NCBI GenBank assembly: GCA_964481705.1
Contig: CAYZUC010000021.1
Span: 1 to 36,659, forward strand
Length of the DNA stretch: 36,659 nt
Source: CAYZUC01 sp964481705
GTDB taxonomy: Bacteria > Bacillota > Clostridia > Lachnospirales > Lachnospiraceae
Direction of reading: 5' to 3'
Shown: piece after piece, positions 1 to 9,501 of the stretch
Layout: the number at the start of each line of letters is the position of its first letter
How positions within the stretch are numbered: position 1 is the stretch's first letter
Program-made: the position numbers and the translations under genes
The notes under the pieces: model-generated
Seen by the model: the letters and a program-made list of their open reading frames with translations, nothing else
What the model was told of the DNA's origin: nothing
The model's database searches: none

Positions 1-3000
1 AATGAGGCAGTCTGTGAGGCATTGGAAACGGGTCTTGTTGATGCGGCGGTACTGGTGAATTACTCCGCTAAGGAGAAGTATCAGATTGCTGCGAATCTGG
101 GAGTCGCACCGGCATACCTTATGAGTACAAATGGAAGCAGTAGGATGAGGGAATTTTCAAAGGCTCAGGAAAAGCTGTATTTTAAGAATGAGGGATTTCT
201 TGATGACTTAAAGAAACGGTATTACACAAAGGATATGACAAAATCGCAGCTGCTTTTTACGCGTGAGGAAGCGGAATTCATTGCAAATACTGACGTTCTG
301 GAGGTCTCTGCTACGAGCAGTATGGGACCGATTGAGTATTTTGACAGCTCGGCAGGCACATTTCGCGGCGTTTCTATCGATGTTTTCCAGAAGATTACGG
401 ATATGACTGGTATGAGCTTTCATTTTATAGAGAGAAAGCCTGGACCAGAATATCAAAAGAAAGTGAAAAATGGTGAAATCCAGATATTTGGGGCTATGGC
501 CAAAAGCCCAATTCTGGAGCAAGAGCTACCTATCAAACAGACAGATTCCTTTTCGGAGAGTACCTTCACCGAAGTGGCGAAGGATTTTGGGAAAATCACT
601 CCGGATTCTATCGTAGCTGTGCCAAAAGACTATCCAATGTATTCTGAGATTGCGAAACAGTATGGATTTCATAATATTAAGGAGTATTCTACCATAGAAG
701 AGTGTCTTGATGCAGTTATACTGGATCAGGCCTCACTAACCTATATTGTCAGTATGTGTGAGGATTATTTACTGGGACATGCCAAGTATTCGGGATTGAA
801 GACTATGATATTAAGAAATACAGAATCCCGTGTCTGTTTTGGTGTGACAGATCAGTGCTCACCGGCATTGCTATCCATTTTAAACAAATGTATCAATGCA
901 ATTCCCAGTCAGGAAATCGACATGATGTATGTCAGAAATACATCATTAGCAAAGTCCGGAATGAATATGTGGGACTTACTTGTGAAATACAATTGGTTGG
1001 TTATGATAATCATCACGTTCACTCTGATAGGTATCCTTATTTTTATTGTTCACCGTCAGCAGGTACGTGAACAGATAGCTGTTTTGCGAGCAACAGAGAA
1101 ACAGCATGAGATTTTACAGCATCTTTACGATACGGTGCCTTGTGGTATTTTTCAATACTCGCATGAGGAACCTCATAAGATTCTGAATAACAATGCAACG
1201 GCAGCAGAAATCTATGGATATGATTCGGATGCTTCTTTTGAAGGCAGCCTCCCGAGAAATGTGGTAAAGGCTGATTCAGAAGCTGATTTTCTTGTGAAAT
1301 TTAAAGAGTGTTCAGAAAGTAATAATCCGATTCATTATTTATGGACGATTACAAAAAAGGATGGTTCCGAAGCGGTTGTAGAATGTGTTATGGATGAAGT
1401 GGATTTGGGTGGCATACTCGTTTTTCGAGAGATTTTCATTGATGTTACCGAACGAGTGATAATCGAAAAGCAGATTGAGAAGAGATATCTGCTTGAAATG
1501 GAACGTAAGGAAAAGAAAAAGGATGGTCTTCTGTATACATCATGTTTTGATATTGATGAGCAAAAGCTGATAAATACGAATATTGATATTCCTGGATTGG
1601 AAGCTGGGATACCGATGGATGATTTTTTCGACCGACTTATGCCGGAGCTTAGTGATCAACAGACTGAGGAAGAGCTTCGAGAGCATCGGATGCACTTTTC
1701 GGAGGAAAGGACAAAAGCTGCTTACGAGCGGGGAAATTATGAATTTAGTTTTTCTTTATGCAGGAGACGGGAAGGTAAGCTTCAATGGCTGCGAAGTGAC
1801 CTCGCTTTACGACGCGATCCATCCACCGGTCATTTACTATGCTTTGACTATGTATGGGATGTCACGGACAAGCATGTAACGGGTGAGATTATTCGGAAAC
1901 TGGCGCTTGCAGACTGCGATGGTTTTATGTGTATTGACGGAATGAACGGTTATTGTATGCAGTATCGTATCACAGAGGATGGTTCTCTGGAGCGATATAC
2001 CGCTCAGTATGGAGTCGATGACAGTATACACAGAATACAAGAGGAGATGATTGTTCGTAATCAGGAGGAAATCTGGCATCGGGTCACGCTGGAGGAAGTA
2101 GAAAAGCAGTTACAGAGTAAAGAGTACGATCAGGTATCAATTGTCCTTCATGATGAGAAGGGGAATCGTTTTGATAAGCTGCTCAGCTTTTTCTATATTG
2201 ACAGGGAACTGGAACTGATAGCTGTGGCAGTATCGGATGTAACACAGGTACGTAAAGATGAAGTACGTCATGCGGAACTCTTATCGGCAGCCTTGGCGGA
2301 AGCAGAAAAGGCAGATGCGGCAAAAAGTCAGTTTTTATCAAGTGTTTCGCATGAAATGCGTACGCCACTGAATGCAATTATCGGATTTATGGAACTGGCA
2401 AAGGGAGCAGATGCAGAGAAGGTTCAAAATTGTCTGGCCAGCGCAAATATTGCAGCAAGACAGCTATTGGCTGTTATTAACGATGTCCTGGATATGTCGT
2501 CTATCGAATCGGGCAAGATGAAAATAGCTAAATCTCCATTTGATTTTAAACATCTGTTATCGTCTATAGTCAATATTTATGGTACACAATGTAAACAAAA
2601 GGGACTTGCTTTTGAAGTGAGGATGAAATCTGTTTCAGAGGACTGGCTGGTTGGTGATGAGCTGCGAGTCAATCAGATTCTTATGAATTTACTTGGTAAC
2701 TCCATGAAGTTTACCTCACAAGGACATATATGGCTTACCATCTCACAGACATCCGTTGCAGAGAGTAAGATATTTATGCGCTTTGAGGTTACAGATAGCG
2801 GTTGTGGTATGAGTGAGGAGCTTATGAGCCGTTTATTCCGGCCTTTCGAGCAGGAGAATGCATCCACTGCCAGAAAATACGGTGGTAGTGGCTTGGGTCT
2901 GTCCATTGTTAAGAATCTAGTCAATATGATGGAAGGCAGCATTCGTGTTGAGAGTGAGCTCAATCAAGGTACTACATTTACAGTTGATTTGCCCTTTGAA

Positions 3001-3849
3001 AAATACACTGTGGATAAACAGAAAATGCTGTCAGAGGATATAGAGAGATTTCATATTCTTGCAGTCGATGATGAGGAGGTCGAAAGACAATACTTGGATC
3101 ATGTGCTGTCTAATATAGGAGTACGTCATAGGTGTGTATCGAGTGGAGTGGATGCACTTTGTGAGATTGAGCGTGCCAGAAATGAAAATGATCAATACAG
3201 TCTCTGTCTGATTGATTGGAATATGCCGGAGATGAATGGTAAAGAGGTAGCCGAGAAAATTCGTGAGAAGTTTGGAAGAGACCTGATGATTATCGTAATT
3301 TCTGCGTACGACTTCCAACAGACGGATGATGATTGGAAGGATGGCGCAGATATTTTCCTACCCAAACCGATTTTCCCATCCTCCTTGTTTGATTTATTTA
3401 TGTCGCTTACCAATGGTAGAATTGCAGCACCCAAGGAGCAGATAACATCATGGGATTTTGCCGGAAAAAGAGTATTACTTGCTGAGGATAATGTATTGAA
3501 TCAAATTGTTGCTCAGGGTTATCTATCCAAATATAATGTAGTGGTTGATATTGCAGAAAACGGGCAGAGTGCGGTAGATATGTTTACCGCTTCTGAAAAG
3601 GGTTACTATGATGCCATCCTAATGGATATCCAGATGCCTGTTCTGGATGGCTTTGAGGCAACAAAAGAGATTCGTGCTTCTTCCCACCCAGAAGCGGTTA
3701 CGATTCCGATTATTGCACAGACAGCCGATGCATTTAATGAGGATATTTCCAAGGCTCTATCCAGTGGTATGAATTATCACGTAGCAAAGCCGATACAGCC
3801 AGACACGCTTGCTGCGACACTTGCGAAGGCGTTTTCTCGAAGCAAGTGA
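1..3849 (+). CDS. Hybrid sensor histidine kinase with extracellular solute-binding domains (5' partial)
   Basis: The frame is open from base 1, so the true start lies upstream of the window. Residues are counted here from the TTG at 22. The first ~90 residues look like the end of one bacterial solute-binding (SBP_bac_3-like) domain. Residues ~90-310 form a second such domain, followed by one membrane segment at ~324-343. Two PAS-like regions follow at ~350-490 and ~490-760. The HisKA box SHEMRTPLN has its phospho-acceptor His at residue 777. The HATPase domain shows the N-box, DSGCGM and GGSGLGLS. Two receiver domains follow, with phospho-acceptor Asp at 1065 (IDWNMPEMNG) and 1202 (MDIQMPVLDG). 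No Hpt domain is visible, so a relay would need a separate Hpt protein. It probably senses a small extracellular solute; the ligand is unknown. It stops at TGA. Confidence 0.95.
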   Translation, partial: NEAVCEALETGLVDAAVLVNYSAKEKYQIAANLGVAPAYLMSTNGSSRMREFSKAQEKLYFKNEGFLDDLKKRYYTKDMTKSQLLFTREEAEFIANTDVLEVSATSSMGPIEYFDSSAGTFRGVSIDVFQKITDMTGMSFHFIERKPGPEYQKKVKNGEIQIFGAMAKSPILEQELPIKQTDSFSESTFTEVAKDFGKITPDSIVAVPKDYPMYSEIAKQYGFHNIKEYSTIEECLDAVILDQASLTYIVSMCEDYLLGHAKYSGLKTMILRNTESRVCFGVTDQCSPALLSILNKCINAIPSQEIDMMYVRNTSLAKSGMNMWDLLVKYNWLVMIIITFTLIGILIFIVHRQQVREQIAVLRATEKQHEILQHLYDTVPCGIFQYSHEEPHKILNNNATAAEIYGYDSDASFEGSLPRNVVKADSEADFLVKFKECSESNNPIHYLWTITKKDGSEAVVECVMDEVDLGGILVFREIFIDVTERVIIEKQIEKRYLLEMERKEKKKDGLLYTSCFDIDEQKLINTNIDIPGLEAGIPMDDFFDRLMPELSDQQTEEELREHRMHFSEERTKAAYERGNYEFSFSLCRRREGKLQWLRSDLALRRDPSTGHLLCFDYVWDVTDKHVTGEIIRKLALADCDGFMCIDGMNGYCMQYRITEDGSLERYTAQYGVDDSIHRIQEEMIVRNQEEIWHRVTLEEVEKQLQSKEYDQVSIVLHDEKGNRFDKLLSFFYIDRELELIAVAVSDVTQVRKDEVRHAELLSAALAEAEKADAAKSQFLSSVSHEMRTPLNAIIGFMELAKGADAEKVQNCLASANIAARQLLAVINDVLDMSSIESGKMKIAKSPFDFKHLLSSIVNIYGTQCKQKGLAFEVRMKSVSEDWLVGDELRVNQILMNLLGNSMKFTSQGHIWLTISQTSVAESKIFMRFEVTDSGCGMSEELMSRLFRPFEQENASTARKYGGSGLGLSIVKNLVNMMEGSIRVESELNQGTTFTVDLPFEKYTVDKQKMLSEDIERFHILAVDDEEVERQYLDHVLSNIGVRHRCVSSGVDALCEIERARNENDQYSLCLIDWNMPEMNGKEVAEKIREKFGRDLMIIVISAYDFQQTDDDWKDGADIFLPKPIFPSSLFDLFMSLTNGRIAAPKEQITSWDFAGKRVLLAEDNVLNQIVAQGYLSKYNVVVDIAENGQSAVDMFTASEKGYYDAILMDIQMPVLDGFEATKEIRASSHPEAVTIPIIAQTADAFNEDISKALSSGMNYHVAKPIQPDTLAATLAKAFSRSK

Positions 3850-3940
3850 TTTTAGTATTGATTCGTTTGGCATCAAATGGTATTCTTCTAGTAGAACGTT
3901 ATACCAATATTAGTTTACATAAGAAAAGAGGACAAAGAGT

Positions 3941-4492
3941 ATGGTGGCAATTATCGTTTTGGTTTTCGTGATTCTTTTAATTATCTTCGGTGCAACCGCT
4001 GTTTCATCACAGAGAAGCTTGGTTAGTGCAGATGAATTGTGTGGAAATGCTTTATCACAGATTGGTGTACAGCAGACTTCCAGATGGGATGCGTTGGTTA
4101 ACTTGGCATCCTTAACACAAAAGTATTCTGATTATGAATACAAAGCATTAATGGAAATTGTAAAAGAAAGAAAGAACATCTCTACAAAGAGTACGAAGGA
4201 TGAGGTAGAACATCAGGAAAAGCTCATGAATCAGGTGTCGGATCGATTACTTGCAATCGCAGAAGCCTATCCGGATCTAAAGACGAATGAGGTCTATCTT
4301 TCAACAATGGACAGTGTAAATGATTATGAGAACAAGGTACGTATCAGCCGTATGAGCTATAACGATACCGTTACGAAGTTTAACCGTCTGGTAAGACAGA
4401 TTCCTTCTTCCATCTTCGCAGGAATATTTGGATTCCATACACGTGAATATCTGGAATCAGATCAGAATAAGGCAGAAGCTCCTAAAATGTAA
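3941..4492 (+). CDS. lemA: LemA family protein
   Basis: A 183-residue protein with one N-terminal hydrophobic segment (residues ~2-22) followed by a helical, extracytoplasmic body. The order NALSQIGVQQTSRWDAL, then LTQKYSDYE and a late YNDTVTKFNRLVRQIPSSIFAG segment, is the LemA family pattern, and the length is typical (~180-200). The ATG follows an AAGAGGAC-type ribosome binding site. It lies 11 bp before a DUF2207 gene, a pairing often seen in Firmicutes and presumably one transcript. The biochemical role of LemA proteins is not settled; a cell-envelope role is inferred from topology. No convincing promoter was found in the 91 bp upstream. Confidence 0.9.
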   Translation: MVAIIVLVFVILLIIFGATAVSSQRSLVSADELCGNALSQIGVQQTSRWDALVNLASLTQKYSDYEYKALMEIVKERKNISTKSTKDEVEHQEKLMNQVSDRLLAIAEAYPDLKTNEVYLSTMDSVNDYENKVRISRMSYNDTVTKFNRLVRQIPSSIFAGIFGFHTREYLESDQNKAEAPKM

Positions 4493-4503
4493 GAGCAAAC
4501 GGA

Positions 4504-6510
4504 ATGAGGATAATGATGGTTAAATTAAAGAGATTATTTACGCTTTTTTTGGCATTTCTGCTTGCAGGACTGATTTTGGTACCTACTCCGGTATATGCGA
4601 AGTCTACCTCGGTACGAAATGTAGTAATCTATGTTTCATTGAATGAAGACGGCAGTGCGGATATCACAGAGACATGGGATGTATCGGTAACCGGTTGTAC
4701 GGAATGGTATCTGGTACAAGGTAATCTTGGAGATATCGAGATTCAGGATTTCTCTGTGGAAGAGGACGGAAATGTATTTGAAAATGAAGGTGCATGGGAT
4801 GTCGACCGTTCGATAGACGAAAAGGCTGGTAAATGTGGAATTGTAAATAAAGGTAATGGTAATTATGAATTGTGTTGGGGCGTGGGAAGAGATGGAGCCC
4901 ATGTTTTCATGGTTCATTATCGTATGACGAATTTTGTTAAGGGCTTTGATGACTACTGCGCATTTAATCAGCGCGTTATCAATGATGGATTATCCAGTGC
5001 ACCAAAGGAGATCCATGTCATGGTAACAAAGCCGGGAACCGAGTTCACTTCCGATGATGTCAAGGTATGGGCCTTTGGTTACGAAGGAACAATTTACGTC
5101 AAGGAAGGAGTAGTTGAGGCTGACAGTACAAAGGCTCTTACTTCAGACGATTATGTTACGGTAATGTGCCGATTTCCAAGGGATATGTTTGATACGACCT
5201 GCATTCGATCCGGTTCCTTTGAGGATATGAAGAAGACGGCTTTTGAAGGAAGCGATTATCAAATTGATCATAACGATTCAGGAACGGATGCTACCAGTCA
5301 CCATAAAAAAAGGAGCACCAGCCATCCTTTATCCATCTTTCAGTATCTGGCTTTGCTTAAATATGCAATAGCCCTTCTGGTTATGATGGTATTGATAATT
5401 CGCTTAAGGAAAAGGACGAAAGCAAAGCAAGGTCGCATTACGACATTTGAAGAGGCTCGCAATAGTATTCAGGAAGATAAGAATTATACTGTATGGAGGA
5501 ATCCACTGTTCTGGGTAATCACGGTACTTCTTCTGATACTAAGTCCAATCATAGCGATTTTCTTCCTTGTCTATGTACTCCTGACAAATGGAAAAGAGAA
5601 GATAAAGGTGTCAAGTAACCTGAGTGGGAATGCTTATCCGATTCCCTGTATTAGAAATGAGTTGCGTGGATATGAGGAGTATTTTCGAGATATACCACTG
5701 GAAGGTAATATTCCTGCCTTTTATGCATTAGGAACGATGATTAGTGTGGATTCTACCAGTAATAATATTATTGGTGCGTATCTATTGAAATGGCTGCAGG
5801 AGGAGAGAATAGAGATTCGCAAGGAGAGAAAAGCCGGTCTGGGTGGTATGCTTGGATTGGAGACTCCTTCGGTTATTCTGAAGCGGGCACCATTTGATGT
5901 CGATTTTGCCTTAGAACGACAGTTGTTTGAGATGCTGCGTGCGGCCAGTGGTGGAGATGATATTCTTCAGGAAAAGGAGATGTATCGCTGGTCCAGTAAC
6001 AATTATGATAAAGTAAACAAGCTTATGGAGCTTTTTGAAAAGTACGGAAAAACCTATATGAAGGAAAGGGAATATCTGGGTGAGATTCCGGTGGATCGAT
6101 TGGGCGGTATTCTCAAAGCTTCTCAGGATGCCTTTACAGAATCCGGACGTGAGCAGGTTCTGGCATGGAGAGGACTTCGGAATTTCCTTAAGGACTTTAC
6201 GATTATCAATGAACGTCCGCCAGAGGATATCGTACTTTGGGATGACTATCTGATTGCAGCGCAGATGTTTGGCATGGCAGACAAGGTAGCAGAGAAATTC
6301 AAAGAGATTTACCCTGACTATTTTGAGAGCCGTATGGGATATTACGATGGATTGGCAAGCTCCTATGTATTAATTGATACCATTTCGCGTGCAAGTACCA
6401 ATGGAGCGAGAGCAGGCAGTTCTTCCAGCAGCAGTGGTGGAGGCGGTTCCAGCAGCAGTGGTGGAGGAGGCGGTTCCTCAGGAGGAGGAAGCGGCGGAGG
6501 CGGTCGATAA
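4504..6510 (+). CDS. DUF2207 domain-containing membrane protein with Ser/Gly-rich tail
   Basis: About 668 residues. It has a signal peptide ending near VYAKS, then an extracellular DUF2207-type beta domain (~35-240) containing the family-like stretch SLNEDGSADITETWDV. A membrane segment at ~282-297 and a long double-length hydrophobic stretch at ~335-362 follow, then a cytoplasmic region of ~280 residues. The last ~30 residues are almost entirely Ser and Gly. The track start is the ATG at 4504, but GAGG at 4506-4509 is better spaced for the ATG at 4516, giving MVKLKRLF; the difference is four residues. It follows lemA by 11 bp. LemA and DUF2207 proteins commonly occur together. Function unknown. 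The low-complexity tail is typical of the family and ends 30 bp before a strong terminator. Confidence 0.88.
   Translation: MRIMMVKLKRLFTLFLAFLLAGLILVPTPVYAKSTSVRNVVIYVSLNEDGSADITETWDVSVTGCTEWYLVQGNLGDIEIQDFSVEEDGNVFENEGAWDVDRSIDEKAGKCGIVNKGNGNYELCWGVGRDGAHVFMVHYRMTNFVKGFDDYCAFNQRVINDGLSSAPKEIHVMVTKPGTEFTSDDVKVWAFGYEGTIYVKEGVVEADSTKALTSDDYVTVMCRFPRDMFDTTCIRSGSFEDMKKTAFEGSDYQIDHNDSGTDATSHHKKRSTSHPLSIFQYLALLKYAIALLVMMVLIIRLRKRTKAKQGRITTFEEARNSIQEDKNYTVWRNPLFWVITVLLLILSPIIAIFFLVYVLLTNGKEKIKVSSNLSGNAYPIPCIRNELRGYEEYFRDIPLEGNIPAFYALGTMISVDSTSNNIIGAYLLKWLQEERIEIRKERKAGLGGMLGLETPSVILKRAPFDVDFALERQLFEMLRAASGGDDILQEKEMYRWSSNNYDKVNKLMELFEKYGKTYMKEREYLGEIPVDRLGGILKASQDAFTESGREQVLAWRGLRNFLKDFTIINERPPEDIVLWDDYLIAAQMFGMADKVAEKFKEIYPDYFESRMGYYDGLASSYVLIDTISRASTNGARAGSSSSSSGGGGSSSSGGGGGSSGGGSGGGGR
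6424..6474 (+). repeat. In-frame tandem repeat encoding the Ser/Gly tail
   Basis: Two adjacent copies of a 24-bp unit beginning TTCCAGCAGCAG (6424-6447 and 6448-6474). The second copy has one extra GGA codon. Together they encode Ser-Ser-Ser-Ser-Gly blocks at the C-terminus of the DUF2207 protein. A degenerate continuation of Gly/Ser codons runs to the stop. In-frame copy-number change here would only alter the length of the flexible tail. Confidence 0.8.
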
Positions 6511-6540
6511 GTAACCGCATTATGAATATGAAAGAGAATA

Positions 6541-6584
6541 AGAATCGTTTGGATAGAATAAGAGCTGTCCAAACGATTTTTTTT
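6541..6584 (+). terminator. Rho-independent terminator after lemA-DUF2207
   Basis: A perfect 11-bp stem (AATCGTTTGGA at 6543-6553 with TCCAAACGATT at 6568-6578) closes a 14-nt loop and runs directly into eight T residues. It lies 30 bp after the DUF2207 stop and separates that pair from the phosphonate operon. Confidence 0.9.
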
Positions 6585-6719
6585 GTGCAAGAAAAATCGG
6601 TTTGGATTTTACGCATATTTAACTTCCCATGGATTGTAGAGTTTACAGTAGTCCTTTAAACTCAATGTCGATGGCAAGAAAAAAATGCCAATTAAACATA
6701 ATATCTTAGGAGGAATACT

Positions 6720-7892
6720 ATGAAAAGAACAAAATGGTTCAGAGCAATGGCATTGAGCAGTGTGATGGTAATTGCAGGAGGATGTTTATCAGGTTGTGGT
6801 TCGTCCGAAACATCTAATCAGAACAATGCATCTGCGGAAGAGACTGTGGAAACGGTTGCCCAAGCAGCTGTTGAAACCGCCGCCGCTCCGGCTGACGCAA
6901 CAGCAGATAAAGTGGAAGAAAAAACAAATGAGAAAACCTATCCCGATACAATTACATTGGTTTGGTATCCAAATGAGTGCGCACAAGATTACGATGGTGC
7001 ACGTGCAGAGGTGAGCAGATTGGTGGAACAGGCAACAGGTAAAAAGGTTGAACAGAAAATGACGACTGACTATTCCATAGCAATTGAATCTCTGGCAAAT
7101 GGAACAGCACAGATCGGATGTGTAATGGGAGCACAGGGTTACATAGAAGCAAAAAATGCTAATGATGCAGTAGATCTTTTGTTTGTAAATTCCGGAGTTT
7201 CAGGCACACTAGACGATGCACTTTATTATAGCTTTATGTCTGTTAATAGTGATGATGCAGAACAGTATAAGAATGGTGACAGCTATGCCATTGATAACAT
7301 TGTTGGTAAAAGAATGTCTTTCGTATCAAACAGCTCTACATCAGGTTTTAAAGTACCTACCAACGCAATTATTACGCATTTCTCTGATGACAGTAAGTGA
7401 TCTTCATTGGATGCAGATGGTTTGGTCGAAGGCGGAAGCGATATGTTTTTCTCAGAGGTTCTATTTGGTGGCTCACATCAGGGTTCAGCATACAATCTGA
7501 TGTCTGGAAAATCTGATATCTCAGCTTTTTGTAACACCGAAATTGCACCTTATGCAGACTGTACAGCAGGAGAAGAAAACCAGACAGGCGCAGAATATAC
7601 CATTAAAGATGATGCCGAGGCTCCTTTCGATACAGTAACAGGCAAGAAGTTTACGATCATTCAGTCAACACCTGTATTGAACGGACCATGGGCATATAAT
7701 TCTGAAACTCTCAGTCCGGAAGATGTAGCTGCTATTCAGACACTTTTCACATCGGATGAAGTTTCAAATGATGACAAAATATTTATTCCTGAAGGTTCAG
7801 AGAATGTCGGAATGTATGAGAAAACGGACAAAGAATGCTTCGTTCTTGTCGAGGATTCCTGGTACGACACAATTAGAAATCTTAGCAAGTAA
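6720..7892 (+). pseudogene. phnD: Phosphonate ABC transporter substrate-binding protein PhnD, interrupted by in-frame TGA
   Basis: The two open stretches 6720-7400 and 7407-7892 are in the same frame and read as one 390-codon PhnD-like lipoprotein gene apart from a TGA at 7398-7400 (codon 227). The start is an ATG behind AGGAGG. A lipobox LSGC (Cys 26) and an Ala/Glu/Thr-rich linker to ~residue 75 precede the binding domain, with TITLVWYPNE, STSGFKVPTN before the stop and GGSHQGSAY after it. PhnD is the extracytoplasmic receptor for PhnCE. The stop could be a nonsense mutation (from TGG or CGA), a sequencing error or a read-through site. Only four bases can pair in the 40 nt after it, so no convincing SECIS-like hairpin is seen. 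Restart is possible at ATG 7443 behind GGCGGAAG, but it would make a signal-less fragment. A weak promoter-like TTGTAG-17-TAAACT lies at 6634-6662. Confidence 0.85.
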
Positions 7893-7910
7893 CAGGAGGG
7901 AGAATACGAA

Positions 7911-8696
7911 ATGCCTTTACTGGAATTCAGGAATGTCAGCAAAGTATATAATAACACAACAAAAGCGCTGAATAATGTTTCTTTCTCTATTGATGAAGGT
8001 GAATTCGTGTCGATAATCGGTCCGTCCGGTGCAGGGAAATCAACGCTTCTGAGATGTATCAACCGTTTGGTTGATGCCTCTCAAGGCGTTATTATCTTTG
8101 ATGGACAGGATATTATGGAAGTGAAGAAGAAAGCTCTTCGTTCCGTTCGCACGAAAACCGGAATGATTTTTCAACATTACAATCTTGTTGACAGATTAAG
8201 CGTTATTGAAAATGTTCTTCACGGAAGACTCGGTCAGAAATCCACATGGAATGGAATGATTGGACACTACACAGAGGAAGAAAAAGAAAAGGCTTTTGAA
8301 ATCATCAGTGAGCTCGGACTTCTTGAGCAGGCATATAAGAGATGTGATGAGCTGTCGGGTGGTCAGAAACAGCGAGTGGGAATAGCAAGAGCAATTATGC
8401 AGCAGCCAAAGTTAATTCTATGCGATGAGCCAATTGCCTCTCTCGATCCGAAATCGTCGAAGGTAATCATGGATCATCTTAGCAGCATTAATGAACGAAA
8501 AAAAATAACCTGCATTGTAAATCTTCATCAAGTCGATGTAGCGATGAAGTATTCGAAAAGAATTATTGGTGTTGCTGATGGAGAAATCGTCTATGATGGA
8601 CCATCGGACAAGCTCGACGAGGGGACAATTCATAAAATATACAAATCAAGCAGCAAGGATCTCATTACGGATGTAGGATGTAAAAACAATGAATAA
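7911..8696 (+). CDS. phnC: Phosphonate ABC transporter ATP-binding protein PhnC
   Basis: A 261-residue ABC ATPase with Walker A GPSGAGKST (~37-45), Q-loop at FQHYN, signature LSGGQKQRVGIARA, Walker B LILCDEP and an H-loop at NLHQVD. The NLHQVDVA sequence and the RLSVIENVLHGRLG segment between Q-loop and signature are typical of PhnC. It powers import of phosphonates through the two PhnE permeases. The start ATG follows a good AGGAGGGA site, 18 bp after phnD. Its end overlaps the first phnE start by 8 bp, so the two are likely translationally coupled. Confidence 0.95.
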   Translation: MPLLEFRNVSKVYNNTTKALNNVSFSIDEGEFVSIIGPSGAGKSTLLRCINRLVDASQGVIIFDGQDIMEVKKKALRSVRTKTGMIFQHYNLVDRLSVIENVLHGRLGQKSTWNGMIGHYTEEEKEKAFEIISELGLLEQAYKRCDELSGGQKQRVGIARAIMQQPKLILCDEPIASLDPKSSKVIMDHLSSINERKKITCIVNLHQVDVAMKYSKRIIGVADGEIVYDGPSDKLDEGTIHKIYKSSSKDLITDVGCKNNE

Positions 8697-9483
8697 GAAG
8701 ACAGTTGATATATTTAGAAAGAGAAAAGTAAATTTTACACTTATATTTATTGCTGCTGCAGTAATAACCATTGTATCAGCAATGATAACAGAGTATAAAG
8801 CAGTCGACGGTTTAACATCAATTCCAAGTGCCCTGTTGTGGATTGGGAAGAACTTGATTCCCACTAAGGAGTCTTTGACAAACCTACCGAAGATAATGGA
8901 AAAGCTTTTGGAAACAACACTGCTTTCTGTAGCAGTAACAGTAATTGCCGCTATACTTGCGTTCTTCTTCAGTCTGTTCGGTTCGAAAACCACAAAGGTC
9001 AATGGATTATTAAGCCGCATTGTCAGAGTAATAGCTGCATTTTTCAGAAATGTCCCAGATGTGGTATGGGCAATCCTTCTGATGTTCTCCTTTGGCCAGA
9101 ATATTCTTACCGGTTTTTTTGCCTTATTTTTTACCACCTTTGGACTTCTCACAAGAGCTTTTATTGAGACTATTGATGAGGTAAGTGAATCCTGTGTGGA
9201 AGCGCTGAATGCAACAGGAGCTGATTATATTCAGTCAGTTTTTCAAGGTATTATCCCCTCATCAGTCGTTGGAATCATTACCTGGGTGCTTTATATGATT
9301 GAAACGAATATAAGAAGCTCGACACTGGTAGGAATGCTGACAGCAACAGGGATTGGATATTTGTTCGACCTATATTATAAGCGGCTTGATTTTAACTCTG
9401 CCGGACTTGTCGTACTGTCAATCATAATTCTGGTAATCTTGATTGAGCTTTTATCCAATAAACTTAGAAAAATAATTATGTAA
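8689..9483 (+). CDS. phnE: Phosphonate ABC transporter permease PhnE (first copy)
   Basis: A 264-residue inner-membrane permease of the binding-protein-dependent type. About six membrane segments are visible, the first at ~18-35. The ATPase-contact (EAA) loop reads ALNATGADYIQSVFQGIIPSS, preceded by the family-like RNVPDVVWAILL and FIETIDEV. It overlaps phnC by 8 bp and is followed after 18 bp by a second permease, giving the usual Gram-positive phnCEE arrangement in which the two presumably form a heterodimeric channel. Confidence 0.93.
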   Translation: MNKKTVDIFRKRKVNFTLIFIAAAVITIVSAMITEYKAVDGLTSIPSALLWIGKNLIPTKESLTNLPKIMEKLLETTLLSVAVTVIAAILAFFFSLFGSKTTKVNGLLSRIVRVIAAFFRNVPDVVWAILLMFSFGQNILTGFFALFFTTFGLLTRAFIETIDEVSESCVEALNATGADYIQSVFQGIIPSSVVGIITWVLYMIETNIRSSTLVGMLTATGIGYLFDLYYKRLDFNSAGLVVLSIIILVILIELLSNKLRKIIM

Positions 9484-9501
9484 TTCGAAGGGGATAATTT
9501 T

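Noticed and set aside
6672..6690. TGGCA...TGCCA inverted repeat before phnD
   Set aside because: Only five base pairs with an A-rich loop; too weak to call an operator or terminator.
7398..7440. Selenocysteine insertion at the phnD TGA
   Set aside because: No convincing SECIS-like hairpin follows within 40 nt (only four bases can pair), and PhnD is not known to be a selenoprotein.
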